From Linanthus parryae (lineage: Eukaryota > Streptophyta > Magnoliopsida > Ericales > Polemoniaceae): a stretch of 64,000 bases of DNA. This document shows positions 22,421 to 32,591 of this stretch, in pieces; positions within the stretch are counted from its first letter, which is position 1; every line of letters begins with the position of its first letter. The translations under genes and the position numbers were made by a program. Location: positions 18,621,775 through 18,685,774 of the forward strand of contig JALGPY010000009.1 of the NCBI GenBank assembly GCA_023055425.1, written 5' to 3'. The notes below the pieces were generated by a model that did no database searches, was not told where the DNA came from, and saw only the letters and a program-made list of their open reading frames with translations.

Positions 22421-23042
22421 TGTGTACGAGAGAATCCTGCAGAGAGAATTCAATATACACCAAGAGTAAGGGATAAAAGGAACACAGGAAGTGTAAGGTC
22501 GTGTGTAGGGAGAGAGTAAGACAATAGCACTGTTTGAGAGAGAGACAGAATTTTGGCAGAGCTTCCGCGTATCTCAGGTAGTTCGCCCTTGTATGGAAGG
22601 GTTAGCGATCCTATATATAACAGAGAATGTGACTGTTGTATTGGGGTTAATGCGCCCATTAATGGCGGCTTAATTAGCTTAACCACAACGGCACGTTCGT
22701 CCGCGTATATAGGGACCGTTACGGCACGTTACCTGCGTATACCGGAACTGTTATGAGGTTGACCGGGTTGACCGGGTCTATGGAGCTCGTGCCATAAATC
22801 TCTCAAAGCAGTTACTAGGGGTCACGCGCGGGCTTGGTTGTCGCTTGCGCGCGACAGGACTTACTCTAGCCTCCAAACCACTAAGTCCCTACAGGTCCCA
22901 TGTGGTGGTATGCGAGGGCCCTGTCTCGCAGCCCCCACGTGGATCAGCGTGGCTGGTGATCCAGTGTGTGTGGAGCACAGCTGGGTGTGCTGGATGGTCG
23001 CCACGTGGCTAAGATCTGTGTGTCTAGAAAGCACTATCTACA
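22421..23042 (-). repeat. Tat1 3' LTR
   Basis: 622 bp. On the minus strand it starts TGTAGATAGTGC after a purine tract and ends CTCGTACACA. A TATATATA box lies at about 22612-22619 and can serve the minus strand. Two tandem TTGACC motifs (W-box cores) are at about 22754-22770. Because it is the 3' LTR, its promoter would point out of the element into the left copia LTR. Confidence 0.92.
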
Positions 23043-23056
23043 TTAGCCCCCTTTCT
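23043..23056 (-). other. Polypurine tract of Tat1
   Basis: On the minus strand AAAGGGGGCTAA lies directly before the LTR start TGTAGATAG. This is the expected position and composition for the plus-strand primer. Confidence 0.8.
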
Positions 23057-23289
23057 GCGCGTGAAGACGCATAGCCGGATAGGCTTCAATGCACAGGAAC
23101 CAATGTACGCGTCGCCGCCACGCACCAATTCAAATACATGCAAATTCAACCCCCGTGCGTTTCATTAGGACCTAAAATCCCTAGAGTCGTGCCGTCTGGT
23201 CTTTTAGGGTTTTAGGCATGACGTCAGCTTGTCCTGTGATTGCGCGATTCGACGGTGACGGTTGCGATTCGACTACTAAAAGGACGCAA

Positions 23290-23827
23290 CCCCTCATTTT
23301 TTTTGATAAATACTCTGTGCTCTCCATTGTTTCAAAGCATCACTTCTTTCTCTTAAAGTGAATGATACCCGGAAGCCTTCAAGAGCAGATTCAAGTGATT
23401 AATCATCAATTCTTTCTTGTCAACCGCCTCCTTCAACTGGCCTCATCCAAGCAAGCTTTACCAAAACAAGGTTGGCTTTGCTCAATTCCATTTAATGTAC
23501 TGATATATGCTTTGAACTGTATTGGGTCTGCAAACCCGTGACAATCTGAAACATGTCATTCGTTGAGAACTGCAAAAGAGACCTTGTTCTTTGAACCCAG
23601 AACTGATTTAATCCCCAGATTGTAAGGGTTTTGAATGTGGGCTTCTGAAATTCCAAGCAATATAAACGATTCTGAACTTTCAAACCCGAAATTGACACTG
23701 AACTGTTCATCTTCTCTTGACAAAGCATAATTGCTTCAAACTGAAATTAGAACTGATTCTTGGAATTCAAATCCAAACTGAAGGTGTATGTATTTCTCCC
23801 CCCTTTTTTTCTTGCTCTTCTTCAGGG
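23290..23827 (+). promoter_or_regulatory. Probable promoter and leader of the Tat1 antisense gene
   Basis: On the plus strand, about 250 bp inside the 3' LTR boundary, a T-run is followed by TGATAAATAC (23304-23313), a weak TATA box, then pyrimidine-rich leader. A leader intron is likely. AAACAAGGTTGGC near 23470 offers a donor, and a long pyrimidine run ending TTCTTCAG at 23825 is a strong acceptor two bases before the first ATG (23828). This is a sequence reading only; transcript data would decide it. Confidence 0.45.
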
Positions 23828-26800
23828 ATGGCAAAGACAAAAGGAACCAAACCCGTTAAAGAAGTCGAATAAATACATGATCCTCCCCAAAACTTATGGC
23901 GGAAAGCCCCCTATTTGGGCGGAAAATACTTTTACCATGTTAGGGTTAAGGTGAAGAACCTGCCAACTCCCATTCTTTCTGAAAGGTTGCAAACATTGAC
24001 CCCACCTGTCAACGCAGCCATGCTTGAATTGATCGATTCCAAGGATGTGGTTCGATTAGGGGTTGACAATGGGTTTTTCCCCCATACTTCAATTTTGAAC
24101 CAAGCGTTTGTTCAGAAATTGGACTTTATGGACGAGTGGATTGACCATGTATTGACCCACCATGCCATCGCATTGAACAATGCTGGCATCTATTTCGCAG
24201 TCCGTGCTATGAAGGGTGCTGCCGTCAAGTTGGACCAGTCCACGCTTCTAAACCTTCTCTCGCGCTATTCGCCTGCAACTCACACATTCCACTTTGCTGA
24301 GTTCGAGGCTGCTCCCACTCTGGAAGATGTACACATGTTGTATGATCTTTCTCATGTTGGTGAGGTGGATCCTCTGAGTCCTTTGAGGACTGATGTCGAA
24401 CTTGCTCTGTACAAGCAGATGGAGGAATGCTTGTCGGAGGTAAAGAAAATTTCCACACAGTGGACACCTGCAAAACTTCTTCCCGACTGGCAGCTGGTTG
24501 ATACATCTGCGAAGAACACCTGGGGCAAGTGGGTGCAGTACTTCTTTCGCGACTATGCGAATAGTAATATCACCAAGAAACTCCTGAGCCAGAACCCAAA
24601 GGCGAAGAACTATGTGAATGGAAAATGTTATCATCTGACCTTGTGTGCTTTTCTCTGCGCCTGGTTATCAAGGTACCTAATTGATGGCCACCCTCATGAT
24701 GGGGTTTTCTACCATGTCCTCCCTCTTGCTATGAAACTGACCCTTGGTCAGAGAGTCGCGCTTGGTCCGCTAGTCTTGGGAACCCTGTACCATAGATTGG
24801 ACCAATTGGTTGTGGCGACCAAGGACTCTCGCGGTCGCCTTGATGTGTTGACTTATGTTAACATCGCATTCCTGACCATGTGGGTCTTCGAGCGATGGCC
24901 TTCATATGCTCCTGTTCCTTCCAAGCCCAGCAAATGGTGTGTCCCAGGTGCGGAGGATGAACTTTCCAGTGGAAGAGCTGCTCGATAGTTTGGGACCCAC
25001 TTTCCTAAGTGTACCTGGAGCTTGATATGCGATGATCGCAGCAAGTTTACGGCTAGGCCTTATGCCACGCGTATTGAAAATGTGCGATGGTTCCCAAAGT
25101 TGTATCCTGCCAGACCTGTTGCTTTCTTGGAAGAACTTCTTTTCGAGGGTCGTGAGCGCTTCCATGAGCGCTATCGCGAATTCTTCTGCTGGCGTCTAAG
25201 GGACTCTCTTCCTGCTCTTGCAGAGTATGTTCGCGAGCTCACTCCCAGGTACGAGAGGATCACAGTGGATGTCGATCCCACTCGCGTTTCTCCGCAGTTT
25301 GGCTTTGATGCGGTGGCGCCATCAGTCTGGCCTAGATCCATTGTAAGAGGCTGCTACAAGCGGCTGCTGTCTGGGGAGTGCCAAACTATTTTGAGGAGCA
25401 ACCTTCCCTTCGACCAACCTGCAGGTGGCTGCGCAGGTGGCTACTCCAAGAATTGGGTTGCGTATTGGAATACCGAGCAGGCTAGATTTGAGACACAGTC
25501 AACTCCTCCACCCAGCGGAGCTCCTGTGATCAAGAGAAATGCCTTCCCCTTCCGTCCTAACTGTAGCTTGGATGACTTCCAGTACGGCTGCTACTCATTT
25601 CTGGACCATGAGAACCACTTGTGCCCCTCCACCATCCTTGAAGAAAAGATGGCCGCAGTTAGAGAAGGTGCTTCGCATGTCATCAAGTACAGCGAAGATT
25701 TTTCCAAGGTAAACAGTTTCCTTTGCGTGTGTTAAGTTTCTTTCTTTTGATGCGCCGAAACTTAATGCTTCATATTTCTGTTGTAGTGCTATGTGAGGAG
25801 GTTTGCCTCTGGCGAGCGTTCCAAGTCGCTGATCAATACCATTGTTGCTGCGAGAAGGCAGGGTGAGCCAATCCTGCTAGCAATGAGAATGGCTCCCGCA
25901 ATCGAGGCCCGAATTCGCGAGGTAATGGACGCATTTGCCGACTCGCTGACAGACAACACTCCAGCTCTGTCTCCTCCTAGGAACGCTCCATCTCCTCTTG
26001 CGGACATTGATCCAAGGGAAAAGAGACCGAGGCAGAAGGGAATCACAATCTCTTCCCCTAGGAGTGCTCCAGCTTCCTCTCCTGCGAAGTCCCTTACTTC
26101 TAAGGACAAGGGCAAAGGTCGCATGCCAAGCAAGGCGCGGAAAGAGCTCGCAGTCGAGACCTTTGTTCCGTTCGGTCAGGAGGAAGAGCAGGATGAGAGG
26201 AGGGAAGTGAGAGAAAGAGACGATGATGAAGAAGAAGAGAGAGTCGAAGATGACAGAGAAGAAGAAAGAGGTGAGATACAAGAGGAAGATTCGGAAGGTA
26301 TCTCGAACTAACTTATCTTCTCATTATCTTAGCTCTCGCAGTCTTTATTGAACAGTTTGTTCTTTCCCAGATGATGATGCAAAAACCATCAGCGGCCTTC
26401 AGGCCAAGAGGCAGAAGAGGGGTTCCCACTCTGGGGTTTCCAGCGAAACCATAGACGAGGACATCCTTGCTGAGTCTAGAAGAACAGCTGCGGAGGCTGC
26501 TGAAAGAAGAAGGAAGCGAGAAGAAGATGATATTGAACACATAAAGCAAAGGAGCTTGGAAGAGCAACATGTTGATGACCTGGCGCGGCAAACCGATGAG
26601 GAAGATGCGGCTCAAGTTGATGAGGAAGATGCGGCTCAAGAGGAAGATGCGGCTGCTCTAGATCAGGCTCAAGCGGATTTTGAGGAAATCTCAGGTGGTA
26701 AACAAGGTGAGATTTTTAACCTCGCTGTGACTTATCAAGAAGTGATTAGGGGTGCATTAAAGCATGGGTTGTCAAAAGCTGACATCCGCCGATGGCTAGT

Positions 26801-28208
26801 ACGCAAGTGCGGTGAACCTTCAGGTAATCATTCAAGCAGTGTTTGTAAACTAGGCTTAGTAACCCAAGCATCATCATAACTGGTTTCTTCGCACCCCAGG
26901 TCACGCTCACCTTAAGGATGCTCTTAACGAAGATACATTAATAGGATATGGTGTCGTGTCTTTAGCATATGATGAAGATGCTACAATCCCACCTACGCGT
27001 GGAGGTGCTCGCTCTTGGTTTATCAAAATAGTAAAATATTATATGATACAAGTTACCTCACATTTTCCTGTCTTGTATCGCAGGTGATGCTGATGAGGCC
27101 GTGCTGGAGCAAAGAAGTCAACCCTCTGCATCTTATGCCCCAGAGCGAAGCTCTCATGTCGAGAAGCCTGTCGCAGCTGCCGAGTATGCAGGAGAACCCT
27201 TGGAGGATGTCATCGAAGTTTCTGATGATGTCGAAGCTGACATCGTGCTGATGGAGGAAGATACTAATGCTGCAGCTGAGGGAATGGAGACAGATGCTGC
27301 TGAGGCTGAGGTTCATGAGCAGGTCGTGGAAGACACAACATCACATGAAAATGTGAATGTTCAAATGAGTGCTCCCGAGTCTCGTGAGTCCCTCGCACCT
27401 TAAGGAGTTCCTGATCGAGCAGCAGCTACTGATGTTGCCATTCCTCCAGCTGAGATAGAGCCTCCAGAGGTTCCCCAAGCATGGAGTTTTTGGAGCTCGC
27501 AGGTGGGAGCTGCAATCGCGCCTGTGGAGGCCTATACCCTTCCTGTCAACTATGAGGATCTAGAGCTCGCAGCTAATAGACGAGCAATGGAGCGAGGACA
27601 GACTTCAGCTGCTCCAGCAATGCGCATTCCTTCTTTGCGCGAGATCCTTGAAGGAACTGGTATGTTACCATTTTTCGCATTTTTCACTTGTTCATTTACA
27701 AGTTTTATGCTCTAAACTTGAATCATCACTATCAGGTTTGAAGCAAGCTGATGTGGATTGGCTAATTCGGATGCGTCTCTCCTATCCTCGGTCATTTGCA
27801 AGGTCTCTAGAGATAGAGCCTTTTAACAGAAGACTGTTCTTGACTGAAGCCATTTGGATTTTGGAGCAGCTGTCTGCGGCCACCCCTGCGACCATTTCTC
27901 CTCAGAGTGCGCAGCTTATTTTCAGCATGTGCCAAGGCCTTCAAGCCAAAGTTCAAGGCAAGCTGGGCTTCGGGTATATTTTCAACAGAGTTACCCAGAT
28001 TCGCGCAACTGTGAATTTGAAGCGCGGCTTCCATAATCTCGCAGCTGGGGGGCGAAAAGTGGAGGAGCAAAGGCAGAAGGTGAAGAGGCTGTCAAACTCT
28101 TCCATGCGATGAGCGCCAAGTATGAGCAGTTGAAGCGAGAGGTGGAGCAAGTGAGAGATACATCAGCTATGTTTTCTCCTGATGACCCCCTGATCAAAAA
28201 TTTATTTT
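23828..28208 (+). pseudogene. Antisense spliced gene of Tat1 encoding a plant mobile domain (PMD) protein
   Basis: Exon 1 (23828-25708) is one frame from MAKTKGTKPVKEVE, interrupted by stops at 23870-23872 and 24986-24988. It holds the PMD pattern: THTFHFAEFEAAPTLEDV, then LCAFLCAWLSRYL, VALGPLVLGTLYHRLDQL and FLTMWVFERW. GT-AG introns can be placed at 25709-25786, 26298-26370, 26824-26899, 27005-27083 and 27660-27735. The first is phase 0 and the rest phase 1, each keeping the frame. Later exons are acidic and Ser/Pro-rich with an EEDAAQ repeat near 26600; the last is helical (KQADVDWLIRMRLSYPRSF). A stop at 27401-27403 and a frameshift near 28080 add damage. PMD domains occur in plant MAIN/MAIL proteins and in transposons; the role here is unknown. 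Confidence 0.8.
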
Positions 28209-29323
28209 GAAACAAAACAAAAATTTGTTTGAAACAAGAAAAAAACATTATTGTAATGTTGCTAGGGTTTCTCCCCCCCCCCTTTTTATTCAAGGCTTGA
28301 ATGCCCATTTTGCCCTTCCGGGATTTGCTCAAACATCTCATGTGTATCAATTATGACGTCACCTGGTGACATATTCACCTTGATTTTCGTACTAAATACT
28401 TATCAGATAACAACGCTTTCCTTGGGAAGCCCATCCGTATTATGACCTTACATCATTAATTAAGGTACACCACCGAATCGTCGTAGCCTTTAGTAGGGTA
28501 ATTGAATGTTACCTCTTTCAAGACATAAGTGATTGATTCTTACCCCTTTTCCAAGCTTTGCTGACTCAGATAGGAAACTGAAGGGTCTCCGTAGGGTCTA
28601 TATAAACCTTGCCTTCTGCTTCTTGGGTTCTTCATCCCAAAATGTGGCTTGCAATGAGTCCTTATGACTGCTGGCTTCAACGCTTGTCCTTTGTTGATTC
28701 ATGGCAATTTCAAGTTGTGAAACCTGAGTTTGTGTTTTTTGCCATAATAATAGCTTCCAAGATCTTCTTTACGAAGCTTATTAATCTTCATAACCATCGT
28801 AAAGAAGATGCACATAATACCTCATGCTTGTTCGAAGACTTTTCTTCGTCTATTATGTTTGCAGGTCGTATTCCCGTCTGCCTTCCGGCGAGGTGCAGTG
28901 CTGTACTGACCTTCTTACCAACTCGTAATGAACAGAGTGTTTCTCCTCTAGCTTTCCCGGAGGAGCACTATTTGCCTCCACGTTCTTCAACTCGAAGTAG
29001 CGAGCCTTTGTGCTCGTCTCCGTGGACAAGAAGCCTCCTGTCCCAGAAGTTGCTGCTTGCCTGTTCTTTACCGTCGCATCCGCCTGAACAGGTGGTTCAT
29101 CTGGCATATCTCTTGGGGTGAAGACCAGACACAGGCCTTGTCAGATCCTGGAATCTTGAAGATGGCATCGCATAGCCTTTGTAGCGTTTGTAGGCCGTTC
29201 GTTTTATAGTAAGACTTTTCTTGTCATAGATTTTTGTTCGCCGGCTATTTTGTCGCATAGCTCTTTTTAGGACCAATAGGCCGATCATTTTACAGTAAGA
29301 ATCTCCTTTCTGTAAAATTTTCA
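28209..29323. other. Spacer in Tat1 between antisense gene and repeats, with a possible plus-strand promoter
   Basis: No convincing gene. TGACGTCA (in ATGACGTCACC near 28351), a bZIP-type element, precedes TCTATATAAACC at 28597-28608, a good plus-strand TATA box. A 170-codon frame starts near there, but neither it nor the overlapping minus frame shows a recognisable domain. Two imperfect copies of a segment like TAGGCCG-TC-TTTTA-AGTAAGA occur near 29190 and 29275. Confidence 0.45.
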
Positions 29324-29616
29324 CCTGTAGGCTGCTATCTAGATGAATTGTAAGTCATTTTGACTATGTAATTAGCTCAGTCTGAGCTTTCACTTGTAAG
29401 CTGCTATCTAGACAGATAAATTGCAAGTCATCTTGACTCATAATAAAGCGTTTTGTGTCATTTGTTGTTCTTGTTACAACAAATTGTAGTATCGCATGCG
29501 TGTTGGCTATGAATCAAGTCATGTTTCTTTTGCCCCTTTGTAGTTGAATGCGTGCTTGAATGAATCTCTTATTCCAAGCCTGACAAATTTTGCACTCGCA
29601 CGATGCGTTGTCACTA

Positions 29617-29961
29617 GAGCTAGCTATCTAATAGATAGATTCGCAGATCATAAAGATCATACATTATAGCTGCTATCTTAGCAGATAAGCTTTTAGATCG
29701 TTTGAGATCGCATTCGCATAGTGCTGCTATCCCGGCAGATAGGCTTCGGATCAACTAAGATCATATTTGATTAGTGCTGCTATGTCGGCAGATAGGCTTA
29801 GGATCAGTTAAGATCGCATTTGATTAGTGCTGCTATCTCGGGAGATAGGCTTAGGATAAATTAAGATCGTATTTGATTAGTGCTGCTATCTCGGCAGATA
29901 GGCTTAGGATCAATTAAGATCGCATTTGATTAGTGCTGCTATCCCGGCAGATAGGCTTTGC
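29617..29961 (+). repeat. 53-bp tandem repeat with a hairpin in each unit
   Basis: Units start at 29720, 29773, 29826, 29879 and 29932 (the last partial). Degenerate units lie at about 29668 and 29617 and more distant ones near 29325 and 29398. Each unit contains CTATC-NNNNNN-GATAG, a 5-bp stem with a 6-base loop (for example CTATCTCGGCAGATAG), and a GATCnnnTAAGATC stretch. It lies 240 bp downstream of the integrase stop on the Tat1 sense strand. Confidence 0.9.
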
Positions 29962-30197
29962 TGCTAAAAATCCGAGAAGTAAATGAAGCGATAAAAGACA
30001 GCCAAAGTCATAAAATTCTTCCCATATGGGAGAAGTCTTTTATTATAACTACCCTAATATGGGAGAGGCAGAATTACAAGTTCCTCGTATGGGAGAGACT
30101 AAATTACAAATCCCTCACGTGGAAGGAATGACACATGAGTTTATCGCAATGCTAGGCGTGCATAAACATTGTAATTTGATGCATGTAAGGAGATAAG
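29962..30197. other. Short spacer between tandem repeats and integrase end
   Basis: AT-rich sequence with three diverged copies of a 'TATGGGAGA' motif spaced by about 30 bp (near 30024, 30059 and 30089). Nothing coding. Confidence 0.5.
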
Positions 30198-30956
30198 TTA
30201 AGGATAATACTTTTTAATCCAGCGCATGTTGACTGAGCTTGGGGTTGTGGTCGTTCCGTGCAGCCTCTGTATATTGCAGTAGCCACTGTCAAAGACTTCT
30301 TTGACTTCGAATGGTCCTTCCCATTTGGCTGCGAACTTTGGGTGAGCCGCCTCCAGCATGCAATGATCCGATGCGCGCAGGACCAGGTCCCCGACTGCGA
30401 AATCTCGACGTTGAACTGTTTTATTGTACGCGTGAGCGATCCTCTCCTTGTACCGTTTATTAGACCGCTTGGCTTGCTCTCGCTTTTCTTCCAATAGGAT
30501 CAAGTCGTGATCGCGCTGATTCTCATATAGTGCATGGAAGGCCAACCTTGCAGAGTTGATTTTCACCTCCGCCGGTACCACAGCTTCAGCTCCATAGCAT
30601 AAAAGAAATTGGGAGACCCCTGTAGGGGTCCTCGGCGAAGTTCGATATGCCCACAATGCTAAGTTCAAAGAATTATCCCATTTCTTGTGATCGTCTGCGA
30701 CCATCTTGCTCAGGATTCTTAGTAGTGTTTTGTTGGTCTCTTTTGCTTGACCATTCCCTTTTGGATAATAAGGAGTAGAACATATCTGCCTTATGTTGTA
30801 CTCCACTAGCTTTGCGGCTACTTGTCGGTTGACTAAAGGGGTACCATTATCCGAGAGAATTGTGTTAGGAATCTCGAACCTGTATATGATGTTCTCTTGG
30901 ATGAAATGGACTACACCAAGCGCATTCGCTGTCTTAAACGGTATTGCCTCTACCCA
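30198..30956 (-). pseudogene. Tat1 integrase catalytic core and C-terminus
   Basis: The minus strand reads WVEAI after a TAG (30957-30959), where relatives have Lys. LSDNGTPL carries the second catalytic Asp, and GNGQAKETNKT follows at about 30726-30758. The catalytic Glu position of that motif (GQAE in relatives) is Lys here (AAA, 30741-30743), with a Glu one residue later. Further on are WAYRTSPRTPTGVSQF, LCYGAEAVVP, an RRDFAVGDLVLR motif, and a C-terminus KWEGPFEVKEVFDSGYCNI ending RWIKKYYP. There is no chromodomain, as expected for Tat. The change at the Glu position should prevent integration. Confidence 0.9.
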
Positions 30957-31883
30957 CTAGGTGAACAGCTCTGTTGCAGTGAGGATAAACTGGTTCCCAT
31001 GCGAGGCTGGTCGAATAGGACCGACAAAATCCAGAGCCCAAGTGTGGAATGGCCATGGTGTCCCCAACGCATGTAGATCTACGGCAGGGGCATGTACGAG
31101 GTTGCCTTTGAATTGACACTCCTGGCACCTTCTTACTTTAGCGCGGCAATCTGTCTCCATGGTGGTCCAGAAGTAACCAACTGTGAGAAGTTGTCTGCAT
31201 AGTTTCGCACCTCCCTGATGCTCCACTTGGTGAGAGAGGTCCATCACCTCTTGTGATTCCTTGCTGTCTAGGCATCGAAGTAGGTTACCCTCGTGACCCC
31301 TTCGCTAGAGTATGTTTTCTTGCACCACGTACCGGGCTGCTTTCCTTTTTAGCTTTTCGGCTTCCTTTCTCGACTCAGGCTCGATTCCTTGTGTGAGAAA
31401 GTCGAAGAGTGGCTTCCTCCAATCCATGTCATCATCGACCAGAGCAATTGTTAGAGAGTCCTTGATCAATGCGCAACTCTCGCAGTTCCCTTGGATTAAC
31501 GCCGCAGCCGTTGACATGTTCGGCCAGTGAATCCCATACCTTTGGGCTTTTCTATAGATTGACATCTCACTTTCCCCGCAAGTATGCTGGTGAATCTTTT
31601 CCAACAGCGCTTGTCCTTCCTGCTGCGAGACGCATCGCATGAGTATTCCGCCTAGGCCTTTATAGGAGAGAGTGTTGTCATGTATACAATACCCCTTGGT
31701 GGATGCCCGGTTTTCTTTACTCGTTCCCTCTGCGATGGCGTGTAATATTGGCCTCCTCCAGTCTGCATCATCCATGCATTCATCGTCGCATGCGTCCTCT
31801 GTCAACGCCGAAGACGTTCGTACTTCAATCGAGATTCTCGCGGGGCACTTTTCTTCACCAACCTTAGATCCCAGAGTGGCCAA
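30957..31883 (-). pseudogene. Tat1 integrase N-terminus with a duplicated zinc-finger-like module
   Basis: Two similar units follow each other in one frame. Unit 1 runs from DDADWRRPILHAIAEG through GGILMRCVSQQEGQALLEKI to HQHTCG, YGIHWPNM and NCESC. Unit 2 runs from DDMDWRKPLFDFLTQG through GNLLRCLDSKESQEVMDL to HQVEHQGG, VGYFWTTM and CQEC. Each ends in a His-Cys pattern like the integrase HHCC finger; unit 2 is the better match and leads into the core (WALDFVGPI). A TAG at 31305-31307 lies between the modules. Duplication within the polyprotein is the simplest reading. Some other Tat elements may share it; I cannot check. Confidence 0.75.
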
Positions 31884-31940
31884 AGCATCAGCATGCCGAT
31901 TATCTGCTCTAGGTTTGTGCTCGTACCTAACATCGCTGAA

Positions 31941-32237
31941 TTATTGCACTAGTTTTTGTACCAAAGTCCGGTAGGGCAATAGATTTACTTCTTTTAATCC
32001 ATACTCGCCTGAAGCTTGTTTGACGATTAGCTTGGAATCCCCCATAACCGTCAAATTGCTTACTTCCAGTGCCCTGGCCGCGCGAAGATCCGCAATGAGA
32101 GCCTCATACTCTGCTTCGTTGTTCGTGACTGCAAAATCGAGTTTCATGGACATTTGTATGACTTCCCCATCGGGTTTAGTCAAAACTATTCCAATTCCTC
32201 CACCCTTCCTTGTTGACGACCCGTCGAAATGAAGCGT
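31941..32237 (-). pseudogene. Tat1 second RNase H, archaeal type
   Basis: The frame TLHFDGSSTRKGGGIGIVL is followed by TNNEAEYEALIADLRAAR and VMGDSKLIVKQ, the Asp, Glu and Asp motifs of the archaeal-type RNase H found only in the Tat clade of plant gypsy elements. It lies between the ordinary RNase H and integrase, as expected. TAG at 32238-32240 and TAA at 31941-31943 bound it where relatives read through (Trp and Gln respectively). Confidence 0.88.
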
Positions 32238-32591
32238 CTAGTAAGGAAACTCAACTACATATATCTCGGGTCCCTCTAGTTCTTCCTCGATCATGGGCTC
32301 GTGACTGTTGTCAGGGAACTGTGCTAGCAAATCCGCCACCGCTTGCGACTTGATTGCCCGCGGACGAACGCTCGTGATGTCGTATTGAGAAATGGTCATA
32401 TACCATTTTTCCAGTCTTCCGCCAGGAGAAGTGTGAGTCAAGAGATACCGTATGGGGTCACTCTTTGTAACCACTACCACTTTGTGCGAGGCGAAGTAGT
32501 GCTTCAACTTTTCTATTACAAAGAATAAATCAAGGCAATGACGCTCAATATTTGTATACCTGGATTCGGCTGGATGCACTATGCGAGAAAT
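32238..32591 (-). pseudogene. Tat1 RNase H, polymerase-linked
   Basis: The minus frame has ESRYTNIERHCLDLFFVI, then HYFASHKVVVVTKSDPIRYL and SPGGRLEKWYMTISQYDI, the C-terminal half of the gypsy RNase H domain. The active residue expected at the TDQ/SD position reads TKSDP. The upstream stop at 32592-32594 replaces the second Tyr of the usual PIYYISR, so a nonsense codon splits RT and RNase H. Confidence 0.85.

Noticed and set aside
24225..24634. Minus-strand frames opposite the Tat1 PMD exon
   Set aside because: Shadows of the PMD coding frame; no domain.
28609..29121. 170-codon plus-strand frame in Tat1
   Set aside because: No recognised domain and overlapped by a minus frame of similar quality; located in the non-coding 3' region of the element. 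Only the TATA-like sequence before it was kept as an observation.
29617..29961. Regular repeats resembling a CRISPR array
   Set aside because: Units are directly adjacent without unique spacers, and the context is a plant retrotransposon.
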